64,000 nt of DNA from contig NC_051097.1 in the NCBI RefSeq assembly GCF_901709675.1, positions 7,356,039 to 7,420,038 on the forward strand, in the 5' to 3' direction. Made by a program: the position numbers and the translations under genes. This document shows positions 63,401 through 64,000 of this stretch, piece by piece. Every line of letters starts with the position of its first letter. The first letter of the stretch is position 1. Origin of the DNA: Syngnathus acus (Eukaryota; Chordata; Actinopteri; Syngnathiformes; Syngnathidae). The notes under the pieces were generated by a model. The model searched no databases. It saw only the letters and a program-made list of their open reading frames with translations, and was not told where the DNA came from.

Positions 63401-64000
63401 TCCTGTGTTTTCATTGCAGGAGGGCAAACACAACGCTGGCAATTGCTACGTGTCTCATGCCCCGCCGTCTCCAGGGAGAGTCGCATTCGCAATGATGTCC
63501 AATGACGCAGCAGTGCGCTGGAAAAGAGCTGCGTATGGGTCACATTTGACATTCCGGGTCTGAAATTGGATTTGGATTGAGTTTGGATGACTGGTGACTT
63601 TAGGGGCTCATTTTCTTTCATTTTTTTTTTTTAATTAGTCACTGAACATGCCTTGCTTGCTTTTACTGACTGTCTGGGATTTGTGTGTCGAGTAGCCAGA
63701 CGTGCGTTCATTGAAATGTCCCAAGACTGGCAACAGGAGGAAAACATTGAGCAAAAGCAGGTCCAGGGCGGTGGTAGCTCGACTCGGAGGGGAAATAGGT
63801 GTGGGTGCGGCATGTGGATTGCAAAAAGCGAAGAAGCTGCGCTGTTGCCACTGCCTGCTGAGACTCAATCCACACGCTGTCAATGTGCATCTGCTAATCA
63901 AGTCAATTTTCTCGCATTGACAAATGAGCAAAACACAGACTGGCTTTGCCATCAGTTTTCCCCGGAACAGATGGTTTAACGCTCACGTCGACCTTACTGG

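Larger units (their letters stand above)
56935..64000. other. Probable first intron or intergenic DNA downstream of pdlim5
   Basis: No assigned coding exon. It contains a degenerate AGTCAAGAC repeat (about 58040-58345), homopolymer runs, CpG-rich patches (62130-62440, 63060-63480) and the exon-like block at 60302-60463. If the 56.9-kb donor belongs to bmpr1b, this is its long first intron. Confidence 0.4.

Noticed and set aside
1-64000. CRISPR arrays, prokaryotic operons, phage or integrated viral genes
   Set aside because: No regularly spaced direct repeats, no prokaryotic gene organisation and no recognisable viral proteins. All supported genes are spliced vertebrate genes.

Overview
This window is vertebrate nuclear DNA, most likely from a ray-finned fish with a compact genome. 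It holds multi-exon genes with GT-AG introns, many of them only 60-120 bp long, CpG-rich first exons, and long AT-rich non-coding stretches with homopolymer tracts and CA/TG microsatellites. The proteins are vertebrate-specific (a GDNF neurotrophic factor and a Xenopus-type melanopsin). There are no bacterial, phage or CRISPR features. The species cannot be named from the sequence alone.

Four genes are well supported, in order. (1) The 3' half of wdr70 (+ strand, 8 coding exons, 1488-9250); its 5' exons lie left of the window. (2) gdnf (- strand, 12783-16785), convergent with wdr70, with a TATA-driven non-coding exon 1, two coding exons and a long 3' UTR. (3) A melanopsin of the opn4x class (+ strand, 8 coding exons, 28411-31182). 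(4) pdlim5 (+ strand, 32.8-56.5 kb), with a non-coding first exon, PDZ exons, a linker/ZM exon, an alternative terminal exon for a LIM-less isoform, and exons for three LIM domains. A CpG-rich exon-like block with a strong splice donor at 56934 follows. From the vertebrate order PDLIM5-BMPR1B it may be the first exon of bmpr1b; the rest of the window would then be its first intron.

The wdr70-gdnf pair corresponds to human 5p13, while opn4x-pdlim5 corresponds to the 4q22 paralogon (opn4x is lost in mammals). The window therefore captures the junction of two ancestral blocks, separated by about 11 kb without a recognised gene (about 16.9-27.8 kb). The genes do not form an operon-like functional unit.

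Points beyond routine annotation: an in-frame, stop-free last intron plus a tandem acceptor in the melanopsin; an Arg/Gly-rich extension ahead of the GDNF cystine knot; a conserved short-isoform exon of pdlim5; a perfect 34-bp inverted repeat at 34.86 kb; CTCF-like motifs in convergent orientation between opn4x and pdlim5; an unassigned exon candidate on the minus strand upstream of opn4x (27824-28040); and a small exon-like, poly(A)-flanked block at 60.3-60.46 kb. All exon boundaries were read by eye from splice signals and reading-frame continuity.
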